DNA of 64,000 nt. Origin: Winogradskyella haliclonae (GTDB lineage Bacteria > Bacteroidota > Bacteroidia > Flavobacteriales > Flavobacteriaceae). The notes under the pieces are model-generated. The model worked only from the letters and a program-made list of their open reading frames with translations. It was not told where the DNA came from and made no database searches. Below are positions 1 through 8,860 of the stretch, piece after piece. Both the position numbers and the translations under genes were made by a program. Position 1 is the first letter of the stretch; each line of letters begins with the position of its first letter. The DNA lies in assembly GCF_014635865.1 (NCBI RefSeq), contig NZ_BMDQ01000001.1:1116001-1180000 (forward strand), written 5' to 3'.

Positions 1-14
1 TGAGCTAAGGCACC
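1..14 (-). tRNA. 5' end of a tRNA gene, cut by window edge
   Basis: On the minus strand the last bases before the edge read GGTGCCT-TA-GCTC-A. This fits a tRNA acceptor strand of 7 nt, the T8-A9 pair and the first half of a D stem. A strong promoter lies about 25 nt upstream on the same strand. The anticodon lies outside the window, so the amino acid cannot be named. The reading rests on only 14 nt plus the promoter. Confidence 0.6.
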
Positions 15-39
15 AGTTGCTTCATTGCTAAAGCGGATG

Positions 40-69
40 CAAATATAAATTCATTTTTAGTATTACCAA
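40..69 (-). promoter_or_regulatory. Bacteroidota-type promoter for the edge tRNA
   Basis: On the minus strand TTG (67-69) is separated by exactly 19 nt from TATATTTG (40-47). This matches the Bacteroidota consensus of a -33 TTG and a -7 TAnnTTTG element. Transcription would run left into the partial tRNA. It is the cleanest promoter seen in the window. Confidence 0.75.
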
Positions 70-120
70 AAAGAAAATTGTAAAATTTGATTTTATAAAT
101 TTGTCTTTTCTCAAAAGCCT

Positions 121-849
121 ATGAATCTTATTGTTGATGTCGGAAATACCTTGGTAAAATTTGCCATATTCGAAAAGGATAATCTTATTTGTAAAGAAAG
201 TTTTAAGCTTTCTCAATTCAAAAAAGAATATAAAGCAATTAAAAAACAGTTTCCTAAATTAAAATCTGCGATTGTTTCTTCTGTTGGTCGACTTTCTGAT
301 CAGCAAATTGATTTAATTAAAGCAGATTTTAGTGTATTGGAGTTAAATTCAAAAGCCAAAGTACCTTTCACAAACAAATACAAAACGCCAGAAACTCTTG
401 GCGTAGATCGTATAGCTTTGGTTAGTGCATCTATGCTAAAGTATTCTGAAAAAAATGTACTTATAATTGATGTAGGAACATGCATTACATACGATTTTAT
501 TACCAACGAAAATGAATACTTAGGTGGTGCCATTTCACCAGGTTTAAGATTGCGTTATAAATCGCTGAATAATTTAACAGCAAATCTTCCGTTATTAGAA
601 ACCAAAGTGCCAAAAACTATAGTTGGAGATAGTACAGAAACATCCATACATTCAGGAGTGGTTTTAGGAACTATTAACGAGATTGATGGTGTAATTAACA
701 CTTATAAAGAAAAATATTCAGATTTAACAGTTATTTTAACAGGAGGCGATGCTAAAATGTTGTCTAAACAATTAAAAAGTAGCATATTTGCGAACTCGGA
801 TTTTCTGCTTGAAGGTCTAAATTATATTCTAGAATTTAATTCGAAATAA
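121..849 (+). CDS. coaX: Type III pantothenate kinase
   Basis: CoaX phosphorylates pantothenate with ATP, the first step of coenzyme A synthesis, in the cytosol. The 242-aa protein has the ASKHA-fold phosphate motif DVGNT at residues 6-10, the substrate-binding stretch TPETLGVDRIALV, a second phosphate motif IIDVGTCITYDF and a late TGGDA glycine loop. Length is normal for the family. The ATG start places DVGNT where the family has it. The stop overlaps the next start (TAATG), so translation is probably coupled to the downstream outer-membrane gene. A TAAATTTG box at 96-103 could be its -7 element. Confidence 0.95.
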   Translation: MNLIVDVGNTLVKFAIFEKDNLICKESFKLSQFKKEYKAIKKQFPKLKSAIVSSVGRLSDQQIDLIKADFSVLELNSKAKVPFTNKYKTPETLGVDRIALVSASMLKYSEKNVLIIDVGTCITYDFITNENEYLGGAISPGLRLRYKSLNNLTANLPLLETKVPKTIVGDSTETSIHSGVVLGTINEIDGVINTYKEKYSDLTVILTGGDAKMLSKQLKSSIFANSDFLLEGLNYILEFNSK

Positions 850-2171
850 TGATTAAAAAATTTGTTGTAATTCTTATTGCAATTATTGGCTGTCAAGTCT
901 ATGCCCAACAGGGGACAGCATCACCATATTCTTTTTATGGAATTGGGAGCTTAAAGTTTAGGGGTACAGTTGAGAGTAGAGGAATGGGTAGTATAGGTTC
1001 TTATATAGACAGTTTACACATTAATCTTAGAAATCCAGCATCTTATGCAGGTAAAAACCTTAAAGCCTCTCCTTATGATGGTGAGAGTAGGCCTGTAAAG
1101 TTTTCTGTTGCAGGGTCATATAGTAGTATTAGTCTAAATAGTGATACAGCATCAGAGAATGCAAGTGCTTCGGCATTTGATTATTTGGCGTTATCAATTC
1201 CTTTAGGAAGATTTGGAGCAGGATTAGGTTTGTTGCCATTTACATCTGTTGGATACAAATTACAAGATATCAATAGTGCTGAAAATAGAATTGATTATCG
1301 TTACGAAGGAGAGGGAGGACTTAATAAAGCTTTTTTTAGTTTAGGCTACTTAATTAATGATAATTTTTCTATCGGTATTGATGCTAATTATAATTTTGGT
1401 AATACTCAAAATAGTGCTATTCAGTTTTTGTATGATACAAATGGGAATATTGTGCAATTTGCAACTAAGGAAAACAATAGGTCAGACTTAAGTGGTCTTA
1501 ATTTTAATTTTGGAGCTGCTTATAAGGGTAAATTAACAGATAAGTTAGAATTATCGGCTACGGCTACATATTCACCAGAAAGTAGCTTAACTTCAAAAAA
1601 TGACCGATCAATTTCTACGGTAATAGTTTCAGTATTTGGGGATGAGTTTGTCCAAAACACTATTGACGCAGATTTATCTGGTACTGGACTAGAAGAAACA
1701 GATCTTAATTTACCAAACAGAATTTCTTTTGGATTAGGTATTGGTGAAACATCTAAGTGGTTTGCAGGTGCAGAATATGTTTCTCAGAATACCAGTGTTT
1801 TTGACAATCCTATTTTTAGTACAACCAACTCATCCTATGAAAACGCATCTTCTTTTGCTGTAGGTGGGTTTTATATTCCTAATCATAGATCTCTATCAAG
1901 TTACTTTAAGAGAGTGGTTTATAGAGCTGGTGCTCGTTTCGAAAATACGGGTTTAATTGTTAATAATCAATCAATAGATGAGTTTGGCATATCTTTTGGT
2001 TTAGGTTTACCAGTTGGCCCTTCAACGAATACATTTTCTGAAATTAATTTAGGTTTTGAGTTTGGCCAAAGAGGAACAAAGAACAGCAATTTAATTCAGG
2101 AAAATTTCTTTAATGTCAACGTAAGTCTATCTTTGAGCGATAGATGGTTTAAAAAACGAAAATATAACTAA
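849..2171 (+). CDS. Predicted outer-membrane beta-barrel protein
   Basis: A 440-aa protein with a signal peptide (cleavage likely after VYA, near residue 19). The rest is rich in alternating, glycine- and aromatic-containing segments typical of an outer-membrane barrel, and it ends in a strand with aromatic residues. The early GIGSLKFRGTVESRGMGS stretch resembles uncharacterised flavobacterial barrel proteins encoded next to coaX. It starts one base into the coaX stop codon and is followed 14 nt later by a TPR gene, so it is probably co-transcribed with both. No specific substrate can be assigned. A FadL/OmpP1-type transporter or an assembly factor are alternatives. Confidence 0.7.
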   Translation: MIKKFVVILIAIIGCQVYAQQGTASPYSFYGIGSLKFRGTVESRGMGSIGSYIDSLHINLRNPASYAGKNLKASPYDGESRPVKFSVAGSYSSISLNSDTASENASASAFDYLALSIPLGRFGAGLGLLPFTSVGYKLQDINSAENRIDYRYEGEGGLNKAFFSLGYLINDNFSIGIDANYNFGNTQNSAIQFLYDTNGNIVQFATKENNRSDLSGLNFNFGAAYKGKLTDKLELSATATYSPESSLTSKNDRSISTVIVSVFGDEFVQNTIDADLSGTGLEETDLNLPNRISFGLGIGETSKWFAGAEYVSQNTSVFDNPIFSTTNSSYENASSFAVGGFYIPNHRSLSSYFKRVVYRAGARFENTGLIVNNQSIDEFGISFGLGLPVGPSTNTFSEINLGFEFGQRGTKNSNLIQENFFNVNVSLSLSDRWFKKRKYN

Positions 2172-2185
2172 CAAAAATTTAAAAG

Positions 2186-3571
2186 ATGAAGACGAAGATT
2201 ACATTACTACTCATAGCTTTACTTGTTGGCTTTAGCAATAGTTATGCTCAGCAAGATGAAGAGTGTATGAACAACTTATCTATTTTTGATTCTTATGCTA
2301 AGAATAAAAAATATGATGAAGCCTATGAGTCTTGGATGAAAGTGAAGACTAAATGCCCTAAGTTTAATAGAGCTATTTATGTTAGAGGAGAAAAGATTTT
2401 GGAGCACAAAATCAAAAACAATACTGGAGCAGAAAAATTAGGTTTTGTAAAGGACTTATTAAGCTTATATGATGATTATAACAAGTACTATGCATCTAAA
2501 TTTCCGGCTGGTAAAATGTATGCTAAAAAAGGTAAATTATCATTTAAGTACAGAAAAGAATTAGGCTTATCAGATAATGATATTTATAAAATATTTGACG
2601 ATGCTTACAACAATCATTTGAATAGTTTTGACGACCCAGGAGCACTTTATAGATATTTTGATTTAAAGGTCAACGCATATGATGCTGGGAGTAAGTCTAC
2701 CCAAGAAACTCAATCTCTTTTTGATAAGTATGATGATATAAATGATAAGATTGAAGAAGAAGTAAGTAAAGCTTCTGAAGGCTTAAATAAACTCATTCAA
2801 AAAGAAGAATCAGGTGGGGCTCTAACAAAAAAAGAGGGTCAGTATAAGAAACGTTATGAAGGTTTGCTTAAGGCTTTTGACCAAATTTCAGGAAGTTTAG
2901 ATGGTATAATTAGTGAGAGAGCAACTTGCGATGTGTTGATCCCATTATATCAAAAGAATTTTGAAGAGAATAAGACTGATTCAAAATGGCTACAGCGTGC
3001 TATGAATAAGATGTATTCTAAAGATTGTACAGATGACCCAATGTTTATCAAAATCGTGCAACAGAAAAATTCTATTGAGCCAAATGCTGACACAGCATAT
3101 TACTTAGGTGTATTAAAAGAAAAAGAAGGTAAAACTTCTGAAGCAGAGCAATATTATAAGCAGTCAATGGACTTGCAAACGGATCCTTTAAAAAAGTGGA
3201 AGTTGGTATACCGTCTTGCAGAAAAGAACAGAAAGAAAGGGTCTTATGGTAAAGCTAGACAATTATATAGAGAAGCTTTAAAATTGAATCCTTCTAATGG
3301 AAATCCATACCTGAGAATTGCAGGTATGTATGCGAGTAGTGCTAATAGTTGTGGAAATGATGTCTTTAGTAAAAGAGCAGTATATTGGTTAGCAGCTTCA
3401 GAAGCGCGTAAAGCAGGTAATGTAGATGGTCGTTTAAAGAAAGCGGCATCACAAACTGCAGCCAGTTACGCAGCAAAAGCTCCAGACAAGAGTATGATTT
3501 TTACTAAAGGTAATTCTGGACAAACAATTAAAATTGGATGTTGGATTGGTGCATCTGTTAGAGTACCTTAA
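2186..3571 (+). CDS. Secreted tetratricopeptide-repeat protein
   Basis: A 461-aa protein with an N-terminal signal peptide (hydrophobic core about residues 4-20, cut near SYAQQ). It is mostly helical, with TPR-like repeats clearest around residues 300-375, for example a DTAYYLGVLKEKEGKTSEAE-type helix pair followed by a KARQLYREALKLNPS unit. A lysine- and glutamate-rich helical segment lies near residues 185-225. It sits between the barrel protein and lptC, so a role in envelope assembly or scaffolding is plausible but is only an inference from position. The TPR call is firm; the function is unknown. Confidence 0.75.
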   Translation: MKTKITLLLIALLVGFSNSYAQQDEECMNNLSIFDSYAKNKKYDEAYESWMKVKTKCPKFNRAIYVRGEKILEHKIKNNTGAEKLGFVKDLLSLYDDYNKYYASKFPAGKMYAKKGKLSFKYRKELGLSDNDIYKIFDDAYNNHLNSFDDPGALYRYFDLKVNAYDAGSKSTQETQSLFDKYDDINDKIEEEVSKASEGLNKLIQKEESGGALTKKEGQYKKRYEGLLKAFDQISGSLDGIISERATCDVLIPLYQKNFEENKTDSKWLQRAMNKMYSKDCTDDPMFIKIVQQKNSIEPNADTAYYLGVLKEKEGKTSEAEQYYKQSMDLQTDPLKKWKLVYRLAEKNRKKGSYGKARQLYREALKLNPSNGNPYLRIAGMYASSANSCGNDVFSKRAVYWLAASEARKAGNVDGRLKKAASQTAASYAAKAPDKSMIFTKGNSGQTIKIGCWIGASVRVP

Positions 3572-3578
3572 TAATTGA

Positions 3579-4133
3579 GTGAAAACAAACTATTTACATA
3601 TAATTTTTAACATAGTCACAGCAATTGCTGTGACTATGTTTTTTTCATGTAAAAACAACTTTAAAGATGTACAGCAAGTTGGTGTTTTGCAAAATGAGCC
3701 TATTGGTTTAGCAGATACCATAAACCTAAAGTATACAGATTCCTTTAAGTTAAAAGCCAATCTTTTAAGTCCTAAAATGCTAGATTACTCAAATCGTAAT
3801 TTTGCATTTTCAGAATTCCCAGAAGGTATAGAGCTTATTATTTATGATGATGATGGGAATAAAAGTAAAATCTTTGCGGATTATGCTATTATTTATAGCG
3901 AAACAGATTTAGTTGACCTTCGCGGTAATGTTATTTTGGCCACTCATAAAAAAGATTCTTTGTTTACACCACAAATGTATTTTGACCAAACAAACGAATG
4001 GGTGTTTACAAATAAAGAGTTTAGACTACGTTCTGAAGGTACAGATGTCTCTGGTAGAGGTTTTGATTCTGATAGAAATTTTGATGATTACGAAATGCTT
4101 GAATTCGCAGGCGATATCGAAGTCAATAATTAA
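3579..4133 (+). CDS. lptC: LPS export periplasmic protein LptC
   Basis: The 184-aa product starts at a GTG 7 nt after the TPR gene. It has a hydrophobic N-terminus with a lipobox-like FFSC, so it may be lipid-anchored rather than carry the plain membrane helix of E. coli LptC. The body matches the LptC/YrbK beta-jellyroll, including FADYAIIYSETDLVDLRGNV followed by a repeat with the sense of 'values with and without processing'. LptC forms part of the LptB2FGC-A bridge that carries LPS from the inner to the outer membrane. The call rests on fold pattern and on the conserved coaX-TPR-lptC neighbourhood. Confidence 0.8.
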   Translation: MKTNYLHIIFNIVTAIAVTMFFSCKNNFKDVQQVGVLQNEPIGLADTINLKYTDSFKLKANLLSPKMLDYSNRNFAFSEFPEGIELIIYDDDGNKSKIFADYAIIYSETDLVDLRGNVILATHKKDSLFTPQMYFDQTNEWVFTNKEFRLRSEGTDVSGRGFDSDRNFDDYEMLEFAGDIEVNN

Positions 4134-4134
4134 C

Positions 4135-4142
4135 TACCTTTG
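4135..4142 (+). promoter_or_regulatory. Possible internal -7 promoter element
   Basis: TACCTTTG followed by TGC fits TAnnTTTG and lies 22 nt before the ATG of the 64-aa membrane protein. No TTG is present at the expected -33 position, so this is a weak call. Confidence 0.35.
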
Positions 4143-4163
4143 TGCTACAATATGTAGATTATC

Positions 4164-4358
4164 ATGATTAAAGCACTTAAAATTTTTCAATACGCATATA
4201 TAATATTCGCAGTTCTATTTGCTTGGGACGCCATATCTAATTGGACTACAGATAGAAGTCGTAGTTATATATCCTTACTATTCACTGCACTCGCAGTATT
4301 TATGTTTTTCTTTCGTAAACGTTTTAGGAAAAAATTTCAAGATCGTCATAAAAAATAA
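4164..4358 (+). CDS. Small two-helix membrane protein
   Basis: The 64-aa protein has two hydrophobic segments (about residues 6-22 and 36-50) and a strongly basic C-terminus with FRKRFRKKFQDRHKK. It lies 30 nt after lptC and 4 nt before the CNNM/CBS gene and is co-directional with both. The high coding quality and tight spacing support a real gene despite its size. It has no recognised domain. It may help the neighbouring membrane protein, but nothing in the sequence shows this. Confidence 0.65.
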   Translation: MIKALKIFQYAYIIFAVLFAWDAISNWTTDRSRSYISLLFTALAVFMFFFRKRFRKKFQDRHKK

Positions 4359-4361
4359 TTT

Positions 4362-5648
4362 ATGTCTATTGATGCTGTAATTATTATTGTATCACTCTTA
4401 CTATCCGCGTTTTTTTCTGGGATGGAGATTGCGTATGTGTCTTCTAATAAAATTCATATAGAATTAGAGAAAAAACAAGGTGATTTTTTAGGTAAACTTC
4501 TTGCAAAACTTACTGCAAAACCTTCAAAGTTTATTACCACTATGCTTATTGGTAATAACATTGCATTGGTGATCTATGGTTTTAAGATGGGAGAGGTTTT
4601 GGTGCATTGGTTTCAGACGTTCTCTACTGATAATGCGATTGTTAATTATTTGTTTTTTGAACTTCAATTACTGTCTCAGACTATAATTTCTACAGCTATT
4701 ATTTTATTGACGGCAGAATTTTTGCCAAAAGTATTTTTTCAAATATATTCAAACACATTGCTTAAGTTTTTTGCGCTGCCAGCATACTTATTTTATTTGA
4801 TTTTTACACCAATTTCTGAGTTTGTTATATGGATTTCTGACTTTGTACTCAAGACCTTTTTTAAGACCGAAGGTGACGCAGTAGAGTTGGCGCTGACCAA
4901 AGTTGAGTTAGGGAATTTTATTACTGAGCAAATGGAGTCTGTTGAAGAGCATGATGAGGTCGATAGTGAGATACAAATTTTTCAGAATGCTTTAGAATTC
5001 TCAGAAGTAAAAGCTAGAGAAGTCATGGTGCCACGGACAGAAATCATGGCAATAGACATTTCAGAATCAATAGAAAATTTACGACAACTTTTTGTAGATA
5101 CAGGCTATACTAAAATAATAGTCTATAAAGAATCTATAGATGATATTATTGGCTATGTGCACTCTTTTGAGTTGTTTAAAAAACCTAAGACTATAAAATC
5201 GATTGTAATGCCTGTAGTTTTTGTACCAGAAACGATTCGTATTAAAGACGTACTTAATCTGCTCACAAAAAAAAGAAAAAGTATTGCAATAGTTATTGAT
5301 GAGTATGGTGGTACTTCAGGTATGATGACTGTAGAGGATATTATTGAAGAACTATTTGGCGAAATTGAAGATGAACATGATAGTATAGAACTTACAGAAG
5401 AACAGCTTACAGAAGATAGTTTTAACTTTTCTGCACGATTAGAAGTTGATTACATAAACGAGACATACAAAATCAACTTACCAGAAAGTGAAGCTTATGA
5501 AACTTTAGGTGGTTTAATAGTCAATTATACTGAAGATATTCCAGAGCTTGGAGAAACGATTATAATAGAAAATTTCAAGTTCAAAATAACAGAGGTATCA
5601 TTAACAAAAATAGATAGTGTTCATCTCAAATTAATACCCGAAGACTAA
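4362..5648 (+). CDS. CNNM-domain / CBS-pair / CorC_HlyC membrane protein (hemolysin-like)
   Basis: A 428-aa protein with the usual three-part layout. The DUF21/CNNM membrane domain covers about residues 1-190 with several helices and an early FFSGMEIAYVSSNK motif. A CBS pair lies at about 205-330 and includes VKAREVMVPRTEIMAID and VIDEYGGTSGMMTVEDIIEE. A C-terminal transporter-associated CorC_HlyC domain lies at about 345-428. Relatives are linked to magnesium or other divalent-cation efflux, with CBS domains sensing adenine nucleotides. In Flavobacteria a paralogue of the same layout is the gliding protein GldE, but gld neighbours are absent here, so I do not use that name. Confidence 0.85.
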   Translation: MSIDAVIIIVSLLLSAFFSGMEIAYVSSNKIHIELEKKQGDFLGKLLAKLTAKPSKFITTMLIGNNIALVIYGFKMGEVLVHWFQTFSTDNAIVNYLFFELQLLSQTIISTAIILLTAEFLPKVFFQIYSNTLLKFFALPAYLFYLIFTPISEFVIWISDFVLKTFFKTEGDAVELALTKVELGNFITEQMESVEEHDEVDSEIQIFQNALEFSEVKAREVMVPRTEIMAIDISESIENLRQLFVDTGYTKIIVYKESIDDIIGYVHSFELFKKPKTIKSIVMPVVFVPETIRIKDVLNLLTKKRKSIAIVIDEYGGTSGMMTVEDIIEELFGEIEDEHDSIELTEEQLTEDSFNFSARLEVDYINETYKINLPESEAYETLGGLIVNYTEDIPELGETIIIENFKFKITEVSLTKIDSVHLKLIPED

Positions 5649-5706
5649 TCCTATTCTTGTCAGTCAAAAAAGAGGCTTCATCCTTTTATTATTTGGTATA
5701 AAATGT

Positions 5707-5714
5707 TATTTTCG
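5707..5714 (+). promoter_or_regulatory. Probable -7 promoter element for the foldase gene
   Basis: TATTTTCG followed by CAC lies 33 nt before the ATG of the PpiD-like gene. It fits TAnnTTNG and matches, base for base in most positions, the elements before yqeY (TATCTTCGCAC) and surE (TATTTTAGCAC). Confidence 0.5.
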
Positions 5715-5747
5715 CACACTTAATTTCAACAAATTATATACCATAAA

Positions 5748-7892
5748 ATGGCAGTTTTAAATAAAATCAGGCAACGTTCGCTAGTATTAATTTTAGTAAT
5801 TGCAATGGCATTATTTGCCTTTGTAATTGGAGATGTTTTTAAAAATTCAGATTCATTTGGAACATCTCAAGATATTATTGCAACAATCAATGGCGAAGAC
5901 ATTAAAAGAGAACCATTTATGTTTGCGGTTCAGAACAGACAACAACGTTCTGGTCCAAATGCTACAGAAACTCAAATAAAAAATCAAGTTTACAACGAAG
6001 AGCTTAGACGTATTGTGATGAGTTCTGAATACGAAAAACTTGGGCTTTCTGTTGAAAAGGATAAAATGCGTGAGCTATTAGAAACTAGTTTTGGTGCTTA
6101 TCCAGAGTTTCAAAATCAGGATAGTATTTTTGATGTCAATAAGCTGAATGCTTTTATTGCAAATCTTAAAGACATCCAACCACAAGGTGCACCTTTAAGT
6201 ACGTTTACAATTAATTATGCGCAATGGACAAACAATGAGCAATCTCTTGCGAATGGTGCTTTAGCTCAGCAATACTATAACTTAGTAAAAGCTGGTGTTA
6301 ATGCTACTGTAGCTGAAGCAGAAGATGAGTATTTAGCAGATGCGCAAACTGTTGATGTAAGATATGTGCAAGTGCCTTATACAAGTATTGCAGATAGTTT
6401 GGTAGAAGTAAGTAAGTCAGAGATTAAGGCTTACATGGAGAAAAATAGAGATCTTTATGAGGTTGATGAAACTAGAGAGATATTATTTGTAGAGTTTAGA
6501 GAAGATGCATCAAAAGAAGATGAGGATGCATTAAAAGCTGAGTTATTAGGTCTTAAAGCTGATAAGTTTGAATTTAATACAGCAACTAAAGCTACTGATA
6601 CTATTTTAGGTTTCGATAATACTACTAATATTGAAGCTTTTGTTAATAGTAACTCAGACATTAAATTTTCTGATGACTATCTAAGATCTTCTCAATTAGG
6701 CGCAGCAAAAGATAGTTTGGCAAATACTGCAATTGGTGCCTATTACGGACCATATAAAGACGGCAATTTCTATAAGTATTCCAAAGTTTTAGATAGAGCT
6801 AGTAAAGCAGATTCTGTTAAAGTACGCCATATATTAATTCCTTATGTAGGCGCAACTAGAGCTGCTGCTGATGTCACAAAAACACCAGAAGAAGCAAAAG
6901 CAACTGCTGATAGTATTTTTAATGTACTTAAGGGTAACCGTTCTAAGTTCAAAGATTTGTTAGAATTATCTTCTGATAAAGTCAGTAACGAAAAAGAAGG
7001 TGTTATAGAATTTACATACAATCAAGGATTTGCACCAGAGTTTAAAGCGTTTTCTTTTGATAATAAGAAAGGCGATATGGATGTTGTAGAAACTAGCTTT
7101 GGTTATCATATTATCGAAGTATTAGATCAATCAGGATTTAGTAATACTACAAAATTAGCTACAGTGGCTCGTGAGATTGAGGCTTCAGAAAAAACAATTG
7201 ACGATGTCTTTAATGGAAAGCAAAAATTTGAAATCGCTGCTGAGTCTGGAGATTTTAGAGAATTAGCAGAAGAGCGTGGTTTAACTGCAAGACCAGTAAC
7301 TTTTAAAGAATTGGATGAAAACATACCAGGATTAGGTAGTCAAAGGCAAATAGTACGTTGGGCATATAATCAAGATACAAAGGTTGGTGATTATAAGAGT
7401 TTTACAGTTTCTGGAGTTGGTTATGTAGTTGTTCAATTAGTAGATGTTAATGATGAAGGTTTAATGAGTGTGGAAAATGCAACAACACCTGTTTTAGCAG
7501 CTGTAAGAAAAGAGAAGAAGGCAGAAATGATTCGTAATAAGATATCTGCAACAACCCTAGCTGACATTGCTAATAACCAAGGACAATCGGTTAAGACTGC
7601 AACTGGATTGACAATGAAAAACACAACACTCTCCGGGGCTGGTGTAGAGCCTAAAGTAATTGGTACAGCATTTGGTCTGCAACAAGGTGTGGTTTCTAAA
7701 CCAGTTGATGGAGAAAAAGGAGTTTATGTGGTAGAGGTTACGAAAATTAATGAAGCAACAAAACTTGATAACTACGCAGCAATTTTAGCGCGTTTAAGTA
7801 ATGCGCGTAAAAATACAGTACAAACTCAAGTGTATTCAGCATTAGAAAAGGCAGCTGATGTCGAGGATAATAGAGCAAAAACAGTTTACTAA
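5748..7892 (+). CDS. Membrane-anchored periplasmic peptidyl-prolyl isomerase, SurA/PpiD family
   Basis: A 714-aa protein. One N-terminal transmembrane helix (about residues 10-30, LVLILVIAMALFAFVIGDVF) anchors a large periplasmic part. A SurA_N-type chaperone region occupies roughly residues 35-240. A parvulin rotamase domain at about 355-460 contains VRHILIPYV, FKDLLELSSDK and FSFDNKKGDMDVVETSFGYH. A second PPIase-like region follows. It helps fold outer-membrane and secreted proteins, as PpiD does. It stands alone after its own promoter and is closed by a strong terminator. Confidence 0.9.
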   Translation: MAVLNKIRQRSLVLILVIAMALFAFVIGDVFKNSDSFGTSQDIIATINGEDIKREPFMFAVQNRQQRSGPNATETQIKNQVYNEELRRIVMSSEYEKLGLSVEKDKMRELLETSFGAYPEFQNQDSIFDVNKLNAFIANLKDIQPQGAPLSTFTINYAQWTNNEQSLANGALAQQYYNLVKAGVNATVAEAEDEYLADAQTVDVRYVQVPYTSIADSLVEVSKSEIKAYMEKNRDLYEVDETREILFVEFREDASKEDEDALKAELLGLKADKFEFNTATKATDTILGFDNTTNIEAFVNSNSDIKFSDDYLRSSQLGAAKDSLANTAIGAYYGPYKDGNFYKYSKVLDRASKADSVKVRHILIPYVGATRAAADVTKTPEEAKATADSIFNVLKGNRSKFKDLLELSSDKVSNEKEGVIEFTYNQGFAPEFKAFSFDNKKGDMDVVETSFGYHIIEVLDQSGFSNTTKLATVAREIEASEKTIDDVFNGKQKFEIAAESGDFRELAEERGLTARPVTFKELDENIPGLGSQRQIVRWAYNQDTKVGDYKSFTVSGVGYVVVQLVDVNDEGLMSVENATTPVLAAVRKEKKAEMIRNKISATTLADIANNQGQSVKTATGLTMKNTTLSGAGVEPKVIGTAFGLQQGVVSKPVDGEKGVYVVEVTKINEATKLDNYAAILARLSNARKNTVQTQVYSALEKAADVEDNRAKTVY

Positions 7893-7913
7893 AAATAGTT
7901 AGCTATAGAAATA

Positions 7914-7949
7914 AAAAAAGGCTTTGCAATTTTGCAAAGCCTTTTTTTA
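7914..7949. terminator. Bidirectional intrinsic terminator
   Basis: AGGCTTTGCAA, a short TTT loop and TTGCAAAGCCT form a long perfect hairpin flanked by A-runs on the left and T-runs on the right. It can end both the rightward foldase gene and the leftward GHMP kinase gene, whose stop codon sits in its right flank. Confidence 0.9.
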
Positions 7950-8855
7950 TTTTATCATATCAGAATACGAAAGAATAGTAGTGTAACCTTTGATTTTAAA
8001 ATAATCTATTGGATTGTTTTTAGAAGCCACTAAAACAAAGTCACCACCCCAAGCGCCTAGACTTTTGATAGCACCATCAAAATCTGCAAAAAGCCTAGAT
8101 TTTATAGGTGGCTGATTTATGATTTCAGAAATAATATAGTCGTGTTTTGTGATAAGTTTTTCAAAATCATTAAGGTTTTTACATAAAATAATAGCCTCGG
8201 TAATTGAATTAATATCATAAATTGAAGCTTTTAAATCTCCTTTAAACTTCCTGTAAGTGGCAATTCCATCACGACTGTTTTGTTTTTGATTTAAATAGAC
8301 AAAGTAAAGATGGTCCTTGAATTTAGGATTAAAGTCAACCTGAGATACTTGAGGGTGTTTATCAATCAGCTGGTATATAATAGGCGTATTATTTTGCGCG
8401 CAAGCAATATCATAACCACTACCTCCAAAAGTAAGCTCTAATAATTTGTAAGCGTCAATATTTGCCCAACTGGCAATATTATTTATTAAAGTAGATGATG
8501 TGCCTAATCCCCAAACTCTATTAAAATCTTGAGTCGTCGTAATAGTATAACCTTTGTTTGGTATAAAAAAACCAGGACTTAGCGTATTAATACTTTTAAA
8601 AATATCAATCAGTCTTTGGGAAATATCATTTTCTGAAGTAAATGAAGAAGAAAGGATATCATCTATTAAAAATGTATCCTCAAACCAGAGGTTACTATCT
8701 TCATCAAAGCTTTTCCAATCAATACAATTGCCTTCATTTTCAATAATAGAAAGTTCTTGCCCAAATTTGGTGGGTAATGCTAAGGATTTTGCACTATCGA
8801 GAACAAGGTACTCTCCTGTTAATAATAGCTTTCCGTTACTTCTATAGTTTACCAT
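7947..8855 (-). CDS. GYDIA-family GHMP kinase (mevalonate pathway)
   Basis: A 302-aa GHMP-fold kinase. The N-terminal GKLLLTGEYLVLDSAKSLALP is the substrate-side opening seen in mevalonate and phosphomevalonate kinases. The ATP loop appears as VWGLGTSSTLIN near residues 114-125, and the family-naming GSGYDIACAQ follows near 145-155. It begins 5 nt after the HMG-CoA reductase stop on the same strand, so the two enzymes are almost certainly co-expressed. It is likely to act as mevalonate or phosphomevalonate kinase in isoprenoid synthesis; which step cannot be told from sequence. Confidence 0.85.
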   Translation of the reverse strand: MVNYRSNGKLLLTGEYLVLDSAKSLALPTKFGQELSIIENEGNCIDWKSFDEDSNLWFEDTFLIDDILSSSFTSENDISQRLIDIFKSINTLSPGFFIPNKGYTITTTQDFNRVWGLGTSSTLINNIASWANIDAYKLLELTFGGSGYDIACAQNNTPIIYQLIDKHPQVSQVDFNPKFKDHLYFVYLNQKQNSRDGIATYRKFKGDLKASIYDINSITEAIILCKNLNDFEKLITKHDYIISEIINQPPIKSRLFADFDGAIKSLGAWGGDFVLVASKNNPIDYFKIKGYTTILSYSDMIK

Positions 8856-8860
8856 AGATA

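Noticed and set aside
3913-4167. An 84-codon frame overlapping lptC
   Set aside because: It is a frame-shifted shadow of lptC; the lptC frame has a lipobox and family pattern.
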